Counted from the stretch's first letter, positions 17,635-27,320 are shown. The stretch is 64,000 nucleotides of DNA from Algisphaera sp039180025 (GCA_039180025.1 JBCDDZ010000006.1:42152-106151), one strand, 5' to 3'. A program made the numbers and translations. Notes: a model not told the origin generated them from the sequence alone.

Positions 17635-20600
17635 ATGCGGAAAGACGCTCTCGGAAGGTGGACGGCGGGGGCCGTGGTACTCGCAGGGGCTTGGCTGATG
17701 GTCGCGGGGCCGGGCGCGGTTTCGCGAGCGTCGGCCACCGTTTATCTGGAGGATTCCCCGGCGGCGCAGGACGTGGCGGACGAGGCGGAATCGCACGCCC
17801 GGGAGGGGCGATGGGGCGAGGCGGCCGCGGGGTTTCAGCGGCTGATCGAGGAATTCCCGCACAAGCTGATGCCGGGGCCGGACGAGTCGTACACGGACGC
17901 GGTGCGGTGGGCTGAGCGTCGGCTGGCGGAAGAGCCGGCGCTGCTGGCGGCGTATCGTCGGCGGTACGGCCCGGAAGCGGAGCGCGCGCTGGACCGCGCC
18001 CGCGAAATGGCGGGCGGCTGGCCCGCGGAAACTGATGCGGTCGTCGCGGTGTGGCGGCGGTACGCCCTGACCTCGGCGGGCCTGGAGGCGGCGTTGTGGC
18101 TGGCGGGACAACGGGTTGAGCGGGCGGACGCGGCGGGCAGCGGGTCGGTGCTGGAAGCGGTCGCCGGGCATACGGACCTACCGGGCCGGGCGGCGGAGTA
18201 TCACCGGCTAAGGGCGTGGACGGCGGCTTTGGCCGATGACGCGGAGGCCCGGCAAGCGGCCGTGAGTGCGTGGCGTGGACACGGGGATGGGGATGACGAC
18301 GGCCCGTCGTCCGAATGGGTGGACGCTCTCGAACGGCTGGCCGCCGCATCGTCGGCGGCGGCGGGAGGGGCCGGCTCGTCGGCCGAGCCGCCGTCGTTAG
18401 AAAAACCGCTGTGGTTCACCCGCCTGGCCCCGAACCCCGACCGGAGCCGCAACCTCCTCACCAGCCGTGGGGTGAATCCGCGAAACAGAGAAGCGACCGA
18501 CCTGCGGCCGGTGGCGGCCGGCGGACTGATCTTCATCAACGACAACCAGCGGGTGGTGGCGAGCGACGCCTTGTCGGGGCGGCTCCGCTGGACCTATCGG
18601 CCTGCCGCGGCGGAGCAGGCCGAGACAGACCGCCGTGTGCGTATGGCAAGGGTGAGCCAGGTCGTCCCCGACGAGCGTGAAGTTTCGGTGCGGGGCGACG
18701 CGGTCTACGCGGTTCTGGGCGAACTCCTGCCTTGGCAGGGCCGTCGGCGTAACGCGGTGATTTCCCGCACGCACCTGACCTGCCTGGACCGGGAAACCGG
18801 CGAACTGCGGTGGTCGGTCCAGGCGGAGGACCTGGACCCGAGCCTCGGCCGGACGACCTTCCACGGGACCCCCGTCCTGCGGGGCGGGCAGCTTCTGGTG
18901 ATGGCCCGCCGCGGCCAGGCTTCGAGCTTCCAGGATTCCTACCTGATTGCGGTGGACCCGGCGGACGGAACGCTGCGTTGGCGGCGGCACCTCTCGAGCA
19001 CGGCGAGGCCGAATAACCGTAACCGCCCGGCCGCGCTGTCGAGTATGACTCTGGACGGCGAGTTGGTCTACATCACCGACAACCTGGGGGCGGTGGCCGC
19101 CGTCGAGGCGCGTAGCGGCACGGTGCGGTGGGCCCGGGTGATTCCCCAAGCGTCTCCCCCCAAGCCGGGTCGAGCCGCCAAGACCGCTCAGCCTTTCTCC
19201 CGGCGGACCGCCCCGCTGGTCTGCCGCGCCGGGCTGCTGCTCCCGTTGCATCTCGACGGGGCGAGCGGTTTGGTTCTTGATCCCGCGAGCGGTCAAGTCC
19301 GGGAACGCCTCGGGCTCAAGCCGCTGATGCGAAACGTCACGGACCTGTTTCCGCTACCGGGCGGCGACGTGCTGGCGGTCGGGGTATGGTCCGACCCCGA
19401 ATCCGAAGACAAGCAGCAGAAATGGCCGGGGGTGAAACGGCTGAACGGCGAAAACTTCGAGACCCAATGGGTGCATCTTGATCGGAACACCTCCGACCCG
19501 CTGCCGCCGCGGGTGGTTTACGACCGGTCGGGGGACACGCTGCTGGTCGCGCACGCGCACCAGCCGTTTTACCAACTCGACGCGGCGACCGGGCGGGTCG
19601 CGACGGAGGCTACCCTCCCCTGGCGGGGGGTGGTGATCCGCGCCGGAAACGCCTGGGTACTCAGCGACGGGGCGAACTCGGCCGGGTTCATGGACTGGCC
19701 GACGGCTTATGCCGAGCTGCAGGCAAGGCTCGGCCGGCCCGACGCGGGGACCGATGCCGGCTTGGATCTGGCCCGGCTGGCGGTGGAAGCCAACGAGCCC
19801 GGGGCCCTGCTGGAGGGCGTTGAACACGTGATCCAAGCGATGTCGCGTTCCGATTCAGACTTCAGTATTTCGGCGGGCCCACCCCGCAGCGCCCAGCGGT
19901 CCGAGGCGTTTCGCGAGCTTTATGCGCTCACCCGCCGCCACGAAGACATTGGAACCGAAGCGATCACGCGGGTATTCGATCGGCTCGCGACGATCACGCA
20001 GAGCCCGGAGGAGCTGCTGGGATACCACCTGGCCCAGGGCCGCTTCTACGAGGCGGTGGGTCAAACCACGAAGGCCACGGGGCTGTACCAGGCGGTCTTG
20101 CTGGACCCGGCACAAGCGCAGGCGCGTGTCGTCACGCTGGGCACTTCCCGCCGGGGGGGGCTGGCGGCCCGGCAGCGGCTCGAGAAGCTCAAGGAAAACG
20201 GCGGCGAGGGTTTCTACGACGAGTTCGAGCGCCGGGCGCGACAAGAGTATGCCGCGGCGCTGCGTGACCCTTCGGGCGGCACCGAGGCGCTGCTGGCGAT
20301 CGCGGAGCGTTACCCGCTCGCCGCGATCGCCCCCGAGGCGATCTTCGCGGCGGCCCAGCGGCAGGCCGACGAGCCGGCCCATCCCGCGGCCATCACGCAG
20401 TACCGCCGGGCGTTCCAGCTCGCCCAAGACACGGACCTCCGCCGCCGCGCCGCGGGAGCGCTAACGACTTATTACGAAAGCCAAGGCCGACCCGCCGCCG
20501 CGGCGACATGGCTCGAACAGGTCATACGCGACCACCCACGGCTCACCCCCGTGCGAGACGGGGTTCCGATCGATCCGACCGGTTGGATCGCCGAACTCCG

Positions 20601-21984
20601 GTCGCGGAGCGAAACGTCGGCCCGTCGGCCGCGCGTCGGGCCTCCGTTTGGCCCGACGTGGGATTTGGCCGGGGCGTTGTTTCCGGCGACGGAGTACGTC
20701 GGTGCGTCGTCGCGACTGGATGCGTTTCTGATCGTCCCGGCCGACCGGCGGGCGGGGGCGGCGTTGTATGAGTCCGGGCGTCGGGACGCGTCGTGGATAA
20801 CTTTTTTGCCCGAGCGTGATCTGACCCTGGCACACCTGGGGCGTGACAATTTACTGCTGTGGTCTGCGGAAACCGGCCGTCTCTACGGGCTCGACGCGGC
20901 GACGGGTCGGCCGTCGTGGCCGGCGATCGCGGTGGGGCCTCTGCTGACTGAATTGGGGGAAGGCGGGCTGGCGGGAGCGCGGCGGGTCCACGCCGGGGCG
21001 GTGCTCGACGTTATCGAGGCGGAATTCGGCGGGCAGGAACAAGTGCGTCTTGACCGCGAGATCGCGGCCGCGGCGGAGGCGGAGGCCGGGGTCGCGCGGG
21101 TCGTGGCGGGCCAAGGGGTGGCGCTGGTGATCGACGGCCGCGGTCGGGCCGCGGGGATCGACCGCTACACCGGTCGGGCGCTTTGGCAGAATGCGCTTCC
21201 GATCGACTTGTTTACCGACGCGGCGATCGGGGAAGACGTGGTCGCGGTCGCGGGCTTGGCGGCGCCGGGCGGGGAGACGCAGGCCGGCCGGGTCATGCTG
21301 GTGGATTTGGTGACCGGGCGGCTGCGTTTCCTCCCGATCGAAGACCGCGAGGCTATTGTCTGGCTCGGGTTTTCTCCGTCGGGCGATCTGGCCGTGGCCA
21401 CCGCGTCGCGTGTCAGCCTCTACGGCCGGCGGGACGGGGGGCTGCGGTGGCGGGTCCCGCTAAGCGAGTTCACCGGTGAGCCACGGATTCTGGCGACGGA
21501 CGAGGCCCTGTTCCTCGCGGACAACGCCCGACTCTCGGCGGTGGACTTGAAGGCGGGTCGCCTTACCCCCAGCATTGTCAATACCCTTGCCCGCGGCGTC
21601 TTGATCTCCGGCGGCGATCGGCTGCTCCACCTGACCCCGCAAGATGTCACGGCGATCAGCAAAGATTTGACCCTGAGCTGGCGCGACGCGATCGAGCTCG
21701 ATCCCAAGCGGTTGCTCTATCACGCGGCCGAGCGGGACCATGTCCTGGTGGTGACCCAGCCCGCTCCCGAGGCCGAAAACGCGGGGGTCAGGCTTTTCGC
21801 GATCGAGCGTCGGACCGGCAGGATCGTGGCCGAGTCGGTCATCGGCGGCTTCTCTCCCAGTCGCCCCCCCACCGATTTACGTCCGATGGACGGTCAAGTA
21901 CTGATTACCTCGCGGGGCCGGATCACGGTCGTGCCGGGTGCGGCCTTCCCGGCCGAGCCGACCACGGACCCGGGGACCCCGTGA
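17635..21984 (+). CDS. Giant secreted TPR / PQQ-like beta-propeller protein
   Basis: 1449 residues from ATG 17635; the frame open from 17548 adds an Arg-rich stretch and is not used. A signal peptide (AVVLAGAWLMVAGPG, cleavage after ASA near residue 34) leads into TPR-like helices (SHAREGRWGEAAAGFQRLIE). Then come BamB/PQQ-type propeller blades, recognisable by repeated TG-x-L-x-W ends such as LSGRLRWTY, TGELRWSV, DGTLRWRR and SGTVRWAR. A second helical TPR block occupies about residues 690-980, and a second propeller follows (YTGRALWQN, GGLRWRVPL). Two propellers separated by TPRs suggest a periplasmic assembly or cargo-binding scaffold. No PQQ-enzyme active site is seen, so it is not called a dehydrogenase. 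Large proteins of this style are common in planctomycetes. Confidence 0.75.
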   Translation: MRKDALGRWTAGAVVLAGAWLMVAGPGAVSRASATVYLEDSPAAQDVADEAESHAREGRWGEAAAGFQRLIEEFPHKLMPGPDESYTDAVRWAERRLAEEPALLAAYRRRYGPEAERALDRAREMAGGWPAETDAVVAVWRRYALTSAGLEAALWLAGQRVERADAAGSGSVLEAVAGHTDLPGRAAEYHRLRAWTAALADDAEARQAAVSAWRGHGDGDDDGPSSEWVDALERLAAASSAAAGGAGSSAEPPSLEKPLWFTRLAPNPDRSRNLLTSRGVNPRNREATDLRPVAAGGLIFINDNQRVVASDALSGRLRWTYRPAAAEQAETDRRVRMARVSQVVPDEREVSVRGDAVYAVLGELLPWQGRRRNAVISRTHLTCLDRETGELRWSVQAEDLDPSLGRTTFHGTPVLRGGQLLVMARRGQASSFQDSYLIAVDPADGTLRWRRHLSSTARPNNRNRPAALSSMTLDGELVYITDNLGAVAAVEARSGTVRWARVIPQASPPKPGRAAKTAQPFSRRTAPLVCRAGLLLPLHLDGASGLVLDPASGQVRERLGLKPLMRNVTDLFPLPGGDVLAVGVWSDPESEDKQQKWPGVKRLNGENFETQWVHLDRNTSDPLPPRVVYDRSGDTLLVAHAHQPFYQLDAATGRVATEATLPWRGVVIRAGNAWVLSDGANSAGFMDWPTAYAELQARLGRPDAGTDAGLDLARLAVEANEPGALLEGVEHVIQAMSRSDSDFSISAGPPRSAQRSEAFRELYALTRRHEDIGTEAITRVFDRLATITQSPEELLGYHLAQGRFYEAVGQTTKATGLYQAVLLDPAQAQARVVTLGTSRRGGLAARQRLEKLKENGGEGFYDEFERRARQEYAAALRDPSGGTEALLAIAERYPLAAIAPEAIFAAAQRQADEPAHPAAITQYRRAFQLAQDTDLRRRAAGALTTYYESQGRPAAAATWLEQVIRDHPRLTPVRDGVPIDPTGWIAELRSRSETSARRPRVGPPFGPTWDLAGALFPATEYVGASSRLDAFLIVPADRRAGAALYESGRRDASWITFLPERDLTLAHLGRDNLLLWSAETGRLYGLDAATGRPSWPAIAVGPLLTELGEGGLAGARRVHAGAVLDVIEAEFGGQEQVRLDREIAAAAEAEAGVARVVAGQGVALVIDGRGRAAGIDRYTGRALWQNALPIDLFTDAAIGEDVVAVAGLAAPGGETQAGRVMLVDLVTGRLRFLPIEDREAIVWLGFSPSGDLAVATASRVSLYGRRDGGLRWRVPLSEFTGEPRILATDEALFLADNARLSAVDLKAGRLTPSIVNTLARGVLISGGDRLLHLTPQDVTAISKDLTLSWRDAIELDPKRLLYHAAERDHVLVVTQPAPEAENAGVRLFAIERRTGRIVAESVIGGFSPSRPPTDLRPMDGQVLITSRGRITVVPGAAFPAEPTTDPGTP

Positions 21985-22109
21985 GCCGTGCTGATCCAAC
22001 CGACGTGATGCAGGATGCCGGTGTGGTTCGGCGCACACGGAGCTTTTTGCCCCGCCGCTCCCGGGCCGATACGATTCTTGGACCCCGTTCCTCATCAGGA
22101 TTCCGCAAT

Positions 22110-23402
22110 ATGACCCGCGATACCGCAGTTTTATCTCCCGGCCCCGACGCATTGGCTCTTGGCGACCCCGAGGTGGCGCGGATCATCGCCGCCGAAACCG
22201 AGCGTCAGGAGTTCACCCTCGAGCTGATCGCCAGCGAGAACCATACCTCGCCCGCGGTGATGGCGGCCCAGGGCTCGGTGATGACCAACAAGTACGCCGA
22301 GGGCTATCCCGGCAAGCGTTACTACTCGGGCTGCCAGTTTCACGACGATGTCGAGACGCTCGCGATCGAGCGGGCCAAGGAGTTGTTCGGGTGCGGGTTC
22401 GCGAACGTCCAGCCGCACTCGGGCGCGAACGCTAACCTGGCGGTGCAGCTCGCCCTGTTCGATCCGGGCGACACCTTCGCGGCGATCGACTTGTCCAAGG
22501 GCGGGCATCTCACCCACGGCAGCCCGGTCAACCTGTCGGGTAAATGGCTGAACCCGGTCACCTACGACCTGGTGCTCGACGAGGCGGACGAGGCGTTCGG
22601 CACGATCGACTTCGACACCGTCGAAGCGGTCTGCGCGGAGCACCGGCCTAAAGTACTGATGTGCGGCTATTCCGCTTACCCGCGGGTGATCGACTTCGCC
22701 CGGTTCCGTGAGATCGCCGACCGCCACGGCTGCATCCTATGGGCGGACGTGGCGCACATCGCCGGCCTCGTGGCCGGGGGCGCTCACCCTTCGCCGTTCC
22801 CGCATTGCCACGTGGTGACCACCACCACGCACAAAACCCTGCGCGGGCCCCGCGGCGGCCTGATCCTGACCGACGACCCGGACCTGGCAGTGCGTTTCAA
22901 TAAGGGCGTGTTCCCCGGCACGCAGGGCGGCCCGCTGATGCACGTGGTGGCCGCCAAGGCGGTCGCCTTCGGCGAAGCCCTCCGCCCCGAGTTCAAGGTC
23001 TACGCCCAACAGGTCGTCGCCAACGCGCAAGCGCTCGCCACGTCCCTGGCCGAGAAGGGGTATAAGCTCGCCTCCGGCGGTACCGACAACCACTTGCTGC
23101 TCATCGACCTCCGCCCCACCGCGCCCGACCTGACCGGCAAAGAAGCGGCCCAGTGGCTCGAGGACGCGGGCATCATCGCGAACATGAACACGGTGCCCAA
23201 CGAAACCCGCAGCCCCTTCAAAACCTCGGGCATCCGCATCGGTACGCCCGCCCTCACCACCCGCGGCTTCGACGAGCCCGCCATGCAGCAGGTCGCCGGG
23301 CTGATCAACCGGGTGCTCACCAGCGGCGGCGAGCCCTCGACCCTCGACGCGGTCCGGGGCGAGGTCGTCGAACTGTGCAAGCAATTCCCGATGGCACATT
23401 AA
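22110..23402 (+). CDS. glyA: Serine hydroxymethyltransferase
   Basis: The 430-residue PLP enzyme interconverts serine and glycine with tetrahydrofolate, the main source of one-carbon units. Motifs include LELIASENHTSPAVMAAQGS, NKYAEGYPGKRYYSGC, QPHSGANANLAVQLAL, and VTTTTHKTLRGPRGG, whose lysine binds PLP. The ATG at 22110 is used; the upstream frame from 21981 overlaps the previous gene's stop and carries no homology. A TACGAT at 22070-22075 may be the -10 box. The folate enzyme folD is 3 kb downstream on the other strand. ispH follows after 55 bases on the same strand and may be co-transcribed. Confidence 0.97.
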   Translation: MTRDTAVLSPGPDALALGDPEVARIIAAETERQEFTLELIASENHTSPAVMAAQGSVMTNKYAEGYPGKRYYSGCQFHDDVETLAIERAKELFGCGFANVQPHSGANANLAVQLALFDPGDTFAAIDLSKGGHLTHGSPVNLSGKWLNPVTYDLVLDEADEAFGTIDFDTVEAVCAEHRPKVLMCGYSAYPRVIDFARFREIADRHGCILWADVAHIAGLVAGGAHPSPFPHCHVVTTTTHKTLRGPRGGLILTDDPDLAVRFNKGVFPGTQGGPLMHVVAAKAVAFGEALRPEFKVYAQQVVANAQALATSLAEKGYKLASGGTDNHLLLIDLRPTAPDLTGKEAAQWLEDAGIIANMNTVPNETRSPFKTSGIRIGTPALTTRGFDEPAMQQVAGLINRVLTSGGEPSTLDAVRGEVVELCKQFPMAH

Positions 23403-23457
23403 CCCGGCGAGGCCGCCATCCCGCTGTCGTCACGCCCGCCTTCCTGCCCGCTCCCTC

Positions 23458-24402
23458 ATGCAAATCATCCTCGCCAACCCCCGCGGCTTTTGTGCCGGCG
23501 TCCACATGGCCATCGATACCGTGCAGCAGTTGATCGATCTGATCGGCACGCCGCTCTACGTCTACCACGAGATCGTCCACAACAAGCACGTGGTCAAGCG
23601 TTTTGTCGATCAGGGGGTTACGTTCGTCGAATCGATCGAAGAGGTCCCCGAAGGCAGCACCGTCGTCTTTAGCGCCCACGGCGTGAGCCCCGAGGTCCGG
23701 GCCCAGTCGGTTGATCGCGGCCTGCGCATGATCGATGCAACCTGCCCGCTGGTGACCAAGGTCCACGTCGAGGCGCGGCGTTACGCCCGGATGGGCAAGC
23801 AGATCCTCCTTGTCGGCCACGCCGACCACCAGGAGATCAAGGGCACTTACGGCGAGGCGCCGGACGTGATGCACATCGTTGAGTCGCCCGCCGACGTCGC
23901 CAAGCTCGACTTCCCTGAATCGCAGGGGCTGATCTACCTGACCCAAACCACGCTGAGCATCGACGACGCGAATCACGTGATCGATGCGATCAAGGCCCGC
24001 TTCCCCTGGTGCATCGCCCCGCCCAAAGAAGACATCTGCTACGCCACGACGAACCGCCAACACGCCGTGCGTCACCTCGCCCCGTGCGCGGATCTCACGC
24101 TCGTGGTGGGCAGCAAAAACTCGTCGAATTCCGTCCGCCTCACGGAGATCAGCGAGACCGACGGCACCCCCGCACACCTCATCGACGACGCTTCCGAACT
24201 CCAGAACCACTGGTTTGATGGCATCGATACCGTGCTGGTCACCGCCGGGGCCTCGGCCCCTGAGGACCTGGTCGACGGCGTGCTCCAGATACTCATCGAT
24301 CGCTACCGGGGCGAGGTCGACGAGTCTCACCTGATCGACGAGGACGTCAAGTTCGCGCTGCCCGTCAAACTCCGCATCCTCCGCCACGAAATGTCTCAGT
24401 AA
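23458..24402 (+). CDS. ispH: 4-hydroxy-3-methylbut-2-enyl diphosphate reductase
   Basis: The 314-residue iron-sulfur enzyme makes IPP and DMAPP in the last step of the non-mevalonate isoprenoid pathway. The three cluster cysteines are visible: NPRGFCAGVHMAID (Cys12), MIDATCPLVTKVH, and DICYATTNRQHAV. The catalytic glutamate is expected in the EGSTVVFSAHGVSP region, and SKNSSNSVRL forms the diphosphate pocket. The length is normal. No ribosome site is obvious before the ATG. The downstream 340 bases hold no intact gene. Confidence 0.97.
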   Translation: MQIILANPRGFCAGVHMAIDTVQQLIDLIGTPLYVYHEIVHNKHVVKRFVDQGVTFVESIEEVPEGSTVVFSAHGVSPEVRAQSVDRGLRMIDATCPLVTKVHVEARRYARMGKQILLVGHADHQEIKGTYGEAPDVMHIVESPADVAKLDFPESQGLIYLTQTTLSIDDANHVIDAIKARFPWCIAPPKEDICYATTNRQHAVRHLAPCADLTLVVGSKNSSNSVRLTEISETDGTPAHLIDDASELQNHWFDGIDTVLVTAGASAPEDLVDGVLQILIDRYRGEVDESHLIDEDVKFALPVKLRILRHEMSQ

Positions 24403-24743
24403 GCCGCTCGGGCCCGCGCAACGGCAAGCCGGATAGGACCTGACTAGCGCATTCCTACCTCACCCGTAGCGTGTCGCCGCCGTGTCGGAAGCCGTTGACG
24501 GCATCGGTGGACGTGACCTCGTCCAACACCGACGGCATCTTCTCCCCGAGCGGCTGACGGGGGCGGCAGCCCCGCGTCGCCGTCGTCGATACCCGTTGCC
24601 GCAAATCCATCGCGTACGCCTTCATGGCCAGACCTCCTGGTCTAAACCATGTCATCGCCGATCGCACGCCGAAGCGCTAAGGGGGGGTGGGGATGCTCTA
24701 AAACGCTGCTTCCGGTTGGCGTCCGTCGCCCGCGCCTCGCCCC
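24403..24743. other. Gene-poor stretch with a transposase scrap
   Basis: Between ispH and the convergent lipoprotein gene there is no intact coding region. The only recognisable content is the start of an IS630-type transposase on the minus strand (separate entry). A short inverted repeat AGACC-TCCT-GGTCT sits beside its start codon. No rho-independent terminator is evident. Confidence 0.5.
24455..24625 (-). pseudogene. IS630-type transposase N-terminal remnant
   Basis: From the ATG at 24625 the frame reads MKAYAMDLRQRVSTTATRG, which matches the very characteristic beginning of IS630/Tc1-like transposases (usually MKAYSxDLRxRV). The similarity fades after roughly 20-25 residues and a stop appears at 24455, with no helix-turn-helix continuation and no DDE domain. 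It is therefore a truncated scrap of an insertion sequence, not a working gene. Flanking terminal repeats were not identified. Confidence 0.55.
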
Positions 24744-25661
24744 TCAAGGCTCATTCAGGTCGATCACTACTTTCGGCCTAAGCGCTTTTTTGAGTAGCTC
24801 GTAGTCGAACCATTTATTCTTAATTTTCTGGTCGTCGCCGCTGGCCCGCACGAGCGTGACGGTCAAGCGCGATTCCTGATCGCGGGGGTAGAGTTCGGCT
24901 TTCTTGGGCAGGACCGCCCGCCGCTCGTCGTCGCCCATGGTGGAGACTTCTAAATCGCCGGTGAGGATACACGTCACCACGCTCTGGCCCTCGGAGTCGG
25001 TCAGATCTACCCGCACCGGCCGGGCCGTTGCCGGGTCGAGCATGAGCCGAAGGTCCAACCCCGGGGGTTCGATCAGGTAGTAGCCGTTGAACCATTCGAC
25101 CTCCGGCGGCTCGGGCCGACGGCCCGCGTCGAGCGGGACCAAGCCCAGGAGATAGGGCAGCGCCTCGGGCTGGATCGGCAGCGGGAGCGGGCGGTAGAGC
25201 CGCCGGCCGTAGGCTCCGTAGTAGGCCCGGCCTTCTCCCAGCCGGTCGAAGAGCCAGAACCCCCGGACATCGGACCCCGCCCAGAGCTTCGGGTCGCCCA
25301 GCACCTCGACCGTCCAGGCGGTGTTGAGCGGCCGCTCGAAGATCAGACGGCCGTCGCCGGACTCCCGCCGTTTACGGTTCTTTTCGTCACGCCAGCGGAC
25401 CTCGACTTTCGTCCGGGCCCACAACGCATCCAACGCCCCGGCGTTCTCGTTGTAACGCCGGACCAGCGCGGCGTAGGTCGGCAGTGCGGCCGGGGGCGTC
25501 ACCTCCGCCCGCGGTGGGTTCAGGTCATCGGGCACGATCGGGGCGGTGTTACAGCCGGCCAACGAAAACGCCGCAATCCCGCAGCCCACGGCTAACTTCG
25601 CCCGCCCGCACCAGGCCATTCGCCGGAGCCGTGTTGTCGGCCTGGGGCTCGGAAATGCCAT
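24744..25661 (-). CDS. Outer-membrane-type lipoprotein, LolA/LolB-like shape
   Basis: 305 residues from the ATG at 25661, two bases after the stop of the upstream gene. A basic N-terminus, a hydrophobic segment (LAVGCGIAAFSLAGC) and a lipobox LAGC with Asn at +2 indicate a lipoprotein. The mature part has alternating beta-strands (TKVEVRWRDEKNRKRRESGD, then LNTAWTVEVLGDPKLWAGSD), resembling the half-barrel of lipoprotein carriers of the LolA/LolB/DUF4292 group. Such proteins bind lipid or lipoprotein chains, but no diagnostic motif proves it here. A second possible start is ATG 25619. The tight spacing suggests an operon with the 196-residue gene upstream. Confidence 0.7.
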   Translation of the reverse strand: MAFPSPRPTTRLRRMAWCGRAKLAVGCGIAAFSLAGCNTAPIVPDDLNPPRAEVTPPAALPTYAALVRRYNENAGALDALWARTKVEVRWRDEKNRKRRESGDGRLIFERPLNTAWTVEVLGDPKLWAGSDVRGFWLFDRLGEGRAYYGAYGRRLYRPLPLPIQPEALPYLLGLVPLDAGRRPEPPEVEWFNGYYLIEPPGLDLRLMLDPATARPVRVDLTDSEGQSVVTCILTGDLEVSTMGDDERRAVLPKKAELYPRDQESRLTVTLVRASGDDQKIKNKWFDYELLKKALRPKVVIDLNEP

Positions 25662-25663
25662 CG

Positions 25664-26254
25664 CTAAAGCTCCGCCGCCAGCACTTCGCCCAGTTGCGAA
25701 GTCACCTGTTCGATCTGCGACTCGTCGAGCCGCGGGTCGAGCACGCGGAGCGCTTCGTCTTCGTTCCATTTACCCAAATGACCTTTCGAGACATCGAGCT
25801 TAGGGGTGAAGCGCCAGTGCTCCTCCACCGGGCCATCGCCGTCCGGGTCGTCGGTCCGCTCGGTGCCGTCGTAACGCAGGAGCTTCTTGCGCATCAGGAT
25901 GAGGGCGACGACGAAGCGGAACGCCAGACGCTGTGGCTCGCTCGCGTCTTCCAGCCGACGCAGCAGATTCAGCAGCAAAGCGTCGTCGACAAACACGCGT
26001 TTCTTCGCGTGGGGCTCAGGAACCAGTGTCTTCCAGAAGCTGAAAAGATGCGGCGGGCGGAAGCCTTTTTCCCAGGCGTCCGCCGAAACATCGACTCGCT
26101 TCATCCCCAGTTCGTCGCCCGCGTCTCGCTCGGCCATCGGCACATCCAGCAGCGCCGAGTAACACGCCTCGCCGGGCACCAGCGGCTGCCCCGTGGCCAG
26201 GCAGACGCCCGAGGTTTTCTGTACGTCGTAGTTGGAAGCACTGAATGACGGCAA
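25664..26254 (-). CDS. Conserved-looking hypothetical protein, cysteine-pair N-terminus
   Basis: The 196-residue soluble protein opens with YDVQKTSGVCLATGQPLVPG followed by EACYSALLD. The two cysteines (about residues 18 and 31) sit in a compact TG-x-PL-x-PGE arrangement reminiscent of a zinc-binding knuckle, but no second Cys/His pair is visible. The middle has a helical region (LNLLRRLEDASEPQRLAFRF) and a C-terminal acidic tail of helices. I recall similar proteins only as planctomycete hypotheticals. It precedes the lipoprotein gene by two bases and is likely co-transcribed with it. Function unknown. Confidence 0.65.
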   Translation of the reverse strand: MPSFSASNYDVQKTSGVCLATGQPLVPGEACYSALLDVPMAERDAGDELGMKRVDVSADAWEKGFRPPHLFSFWKTLVPEPHAKKRVFVDDALLLNLLRRLEDASEPQRLAFRFVVALILMRKKLLRYDGTERTDDPDGDGPVEEHWRFTPKLDVSKGHLGKWNEDEALRVLDPRLDESQIEQVTSQLGEVLAAEL

Positions 26255-26418
26255 GACAGACTCACAAATTCAACGAGGAAAAAATAACGATACGCTTCGA
26301 CAGAAAAACAATCATCCAACGCGTTCTCTACGATTTACCGGCGGGGCGTGGGCCCGAGATAAGGCCGGGGCGGACACATCGATCGAGAACCGCAAAACAT
26401 CGCCGGGCCTTTTCATAA

Positions 26419-27297
26419 TTAAAACTCGACACCGAGCTGCGTCGCCGCGGCGTCCACCGTCTGGTCGATCAGGGTCGCAATCGTCATCGGGCCCACGCCC
26501 CCGGGCACCGGCGTGATCAGCGACGCCCGCTCCGAGGCCGGGGCAAACGCCACGTCGCCGACGTTGCCCGCGTTGTAACCCGCATCCATGACCACCGCCC
26601 CGGGCTTGATCCAGTCGCCCTGGACGAATTCGGCCCGCCCCACCGCCGCCACCACGATGTCCGCCCGCTTGACTTGGTCGGCCACGTCGGGCGTCCGGCT
26701 GTGGCAGACCGTGACCGTCGCGTGGCGCGCGAGCAGCAGCCCCGCCATCGGCTTGCCCAGGATTGCGCTGCGGCCGATGACTACCGCGTTTTTTCCTTCG
26801 ATCTCCACGTTATATGCATCGAGCAGCCGGATGATGCCCCCGGGTGTGCAACTGTCAAACGCTACGGACGCGTCCTCTCCCGAGCCGGCCTGGCGATCAA
26901 ACCACATCCGCGCGAAGCTGCCGTAGGTGACCCCGTCCACGTCTTTGGCCACCGGGATCGCCTCGAACGCGGCCCGTTCGTCGATATGCGGCGGCGAGGG
27001 ATGCTGGAGCAGGATGCCGTGCACCGCCGGGTCGCCGCCGAGTGCGTGCACCGCCGCCAGCAACTCGGGCGTCGTGGTCTCGGCCGGCAGCTCTACCTTC
27101 CGCGACGCCATCCCGATGCCCTCGCAGCGGCGCCGTTTCATCTGCGTATAAGTAATCGACGCGGGGTCGGCGCCTACGAGGACGGTCGCCAGGCAGGGGG
27201 TTACGCCGGTGGCTTCTTTGATCTGTTCGACCCGCCGGCCCGCGGCCGCCAGGGTTTCCTGGGCCACGCGTTTTCCGTCCATGAGTTTCGCGGTCAT
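26419..27297 (-). CDS. folD: Bifunctional methylenetetrahydrofolate dehydrogenase/cyclohydrolase
   Basis: The 292-residue enzyme oxidises 5,10-methylene-THF and hydrolyses the methenyl product to 10-formyl-THF for purine and formyl-methionine synthesis. Seen are VLVGADPASITYTQMKRRRC, with the catalytic Tyr and Lys spaced as in the family, the GILLQHPSPPHID loop, DGVTYGSFARMWF, the NADP loop VVIGRSAILGKPMAGLLLA, and the C-terminal ITPVPGGVGPMTIA. A 12-residue insertion (near RQAGSGEDAS) follows the DGVT strand. A TATAAT on the minus strand ends six bases before its ATG, facing the cinA promoter. Confidence 0.96.
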   Translation of the reverse strand: MTAKLMDGKRVAQETLAAAGRRVEQIKEATGVTPCLATVLVGADPASITYTQMKRRRCEGIGMASRKVELPAETTTPELLAAVHALGGDPAVHGILLQHPSPPHIDERAAFEAIPVAKDVDGVTYGSFARMWFDRQAGSGEDASVAFDSCTPGGIIRLLDAYNVEIEGKNAVVIGRSAILGKPMAGLLLARHATVTVCHSRTPDVADQVKRADIVVAAVGRAEFVQGDWIKPGAVVMDAGYNAGNVGDVAFAPASERASLITPVPGGVGPMTIATLIDQTVDAAATQLGVEF

Positions 27298-27303
27298 CCC
27301 GTC

Positions 27304-27309
27304 ATTATA
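27304..27309 (-). promoter_or_regulatory. folD -10 box TATAAT, near-leaderless
   Basis: On the minus strand a perfect TATAAT ends six bases before the folD ATG. This predicts a transcript starting at the start codon. Only 35 bases separate folD and cinA, so their promoters are interleaved. Confidence 0.5.
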
Positions 27310-27320
27310 GATGATGGCCC

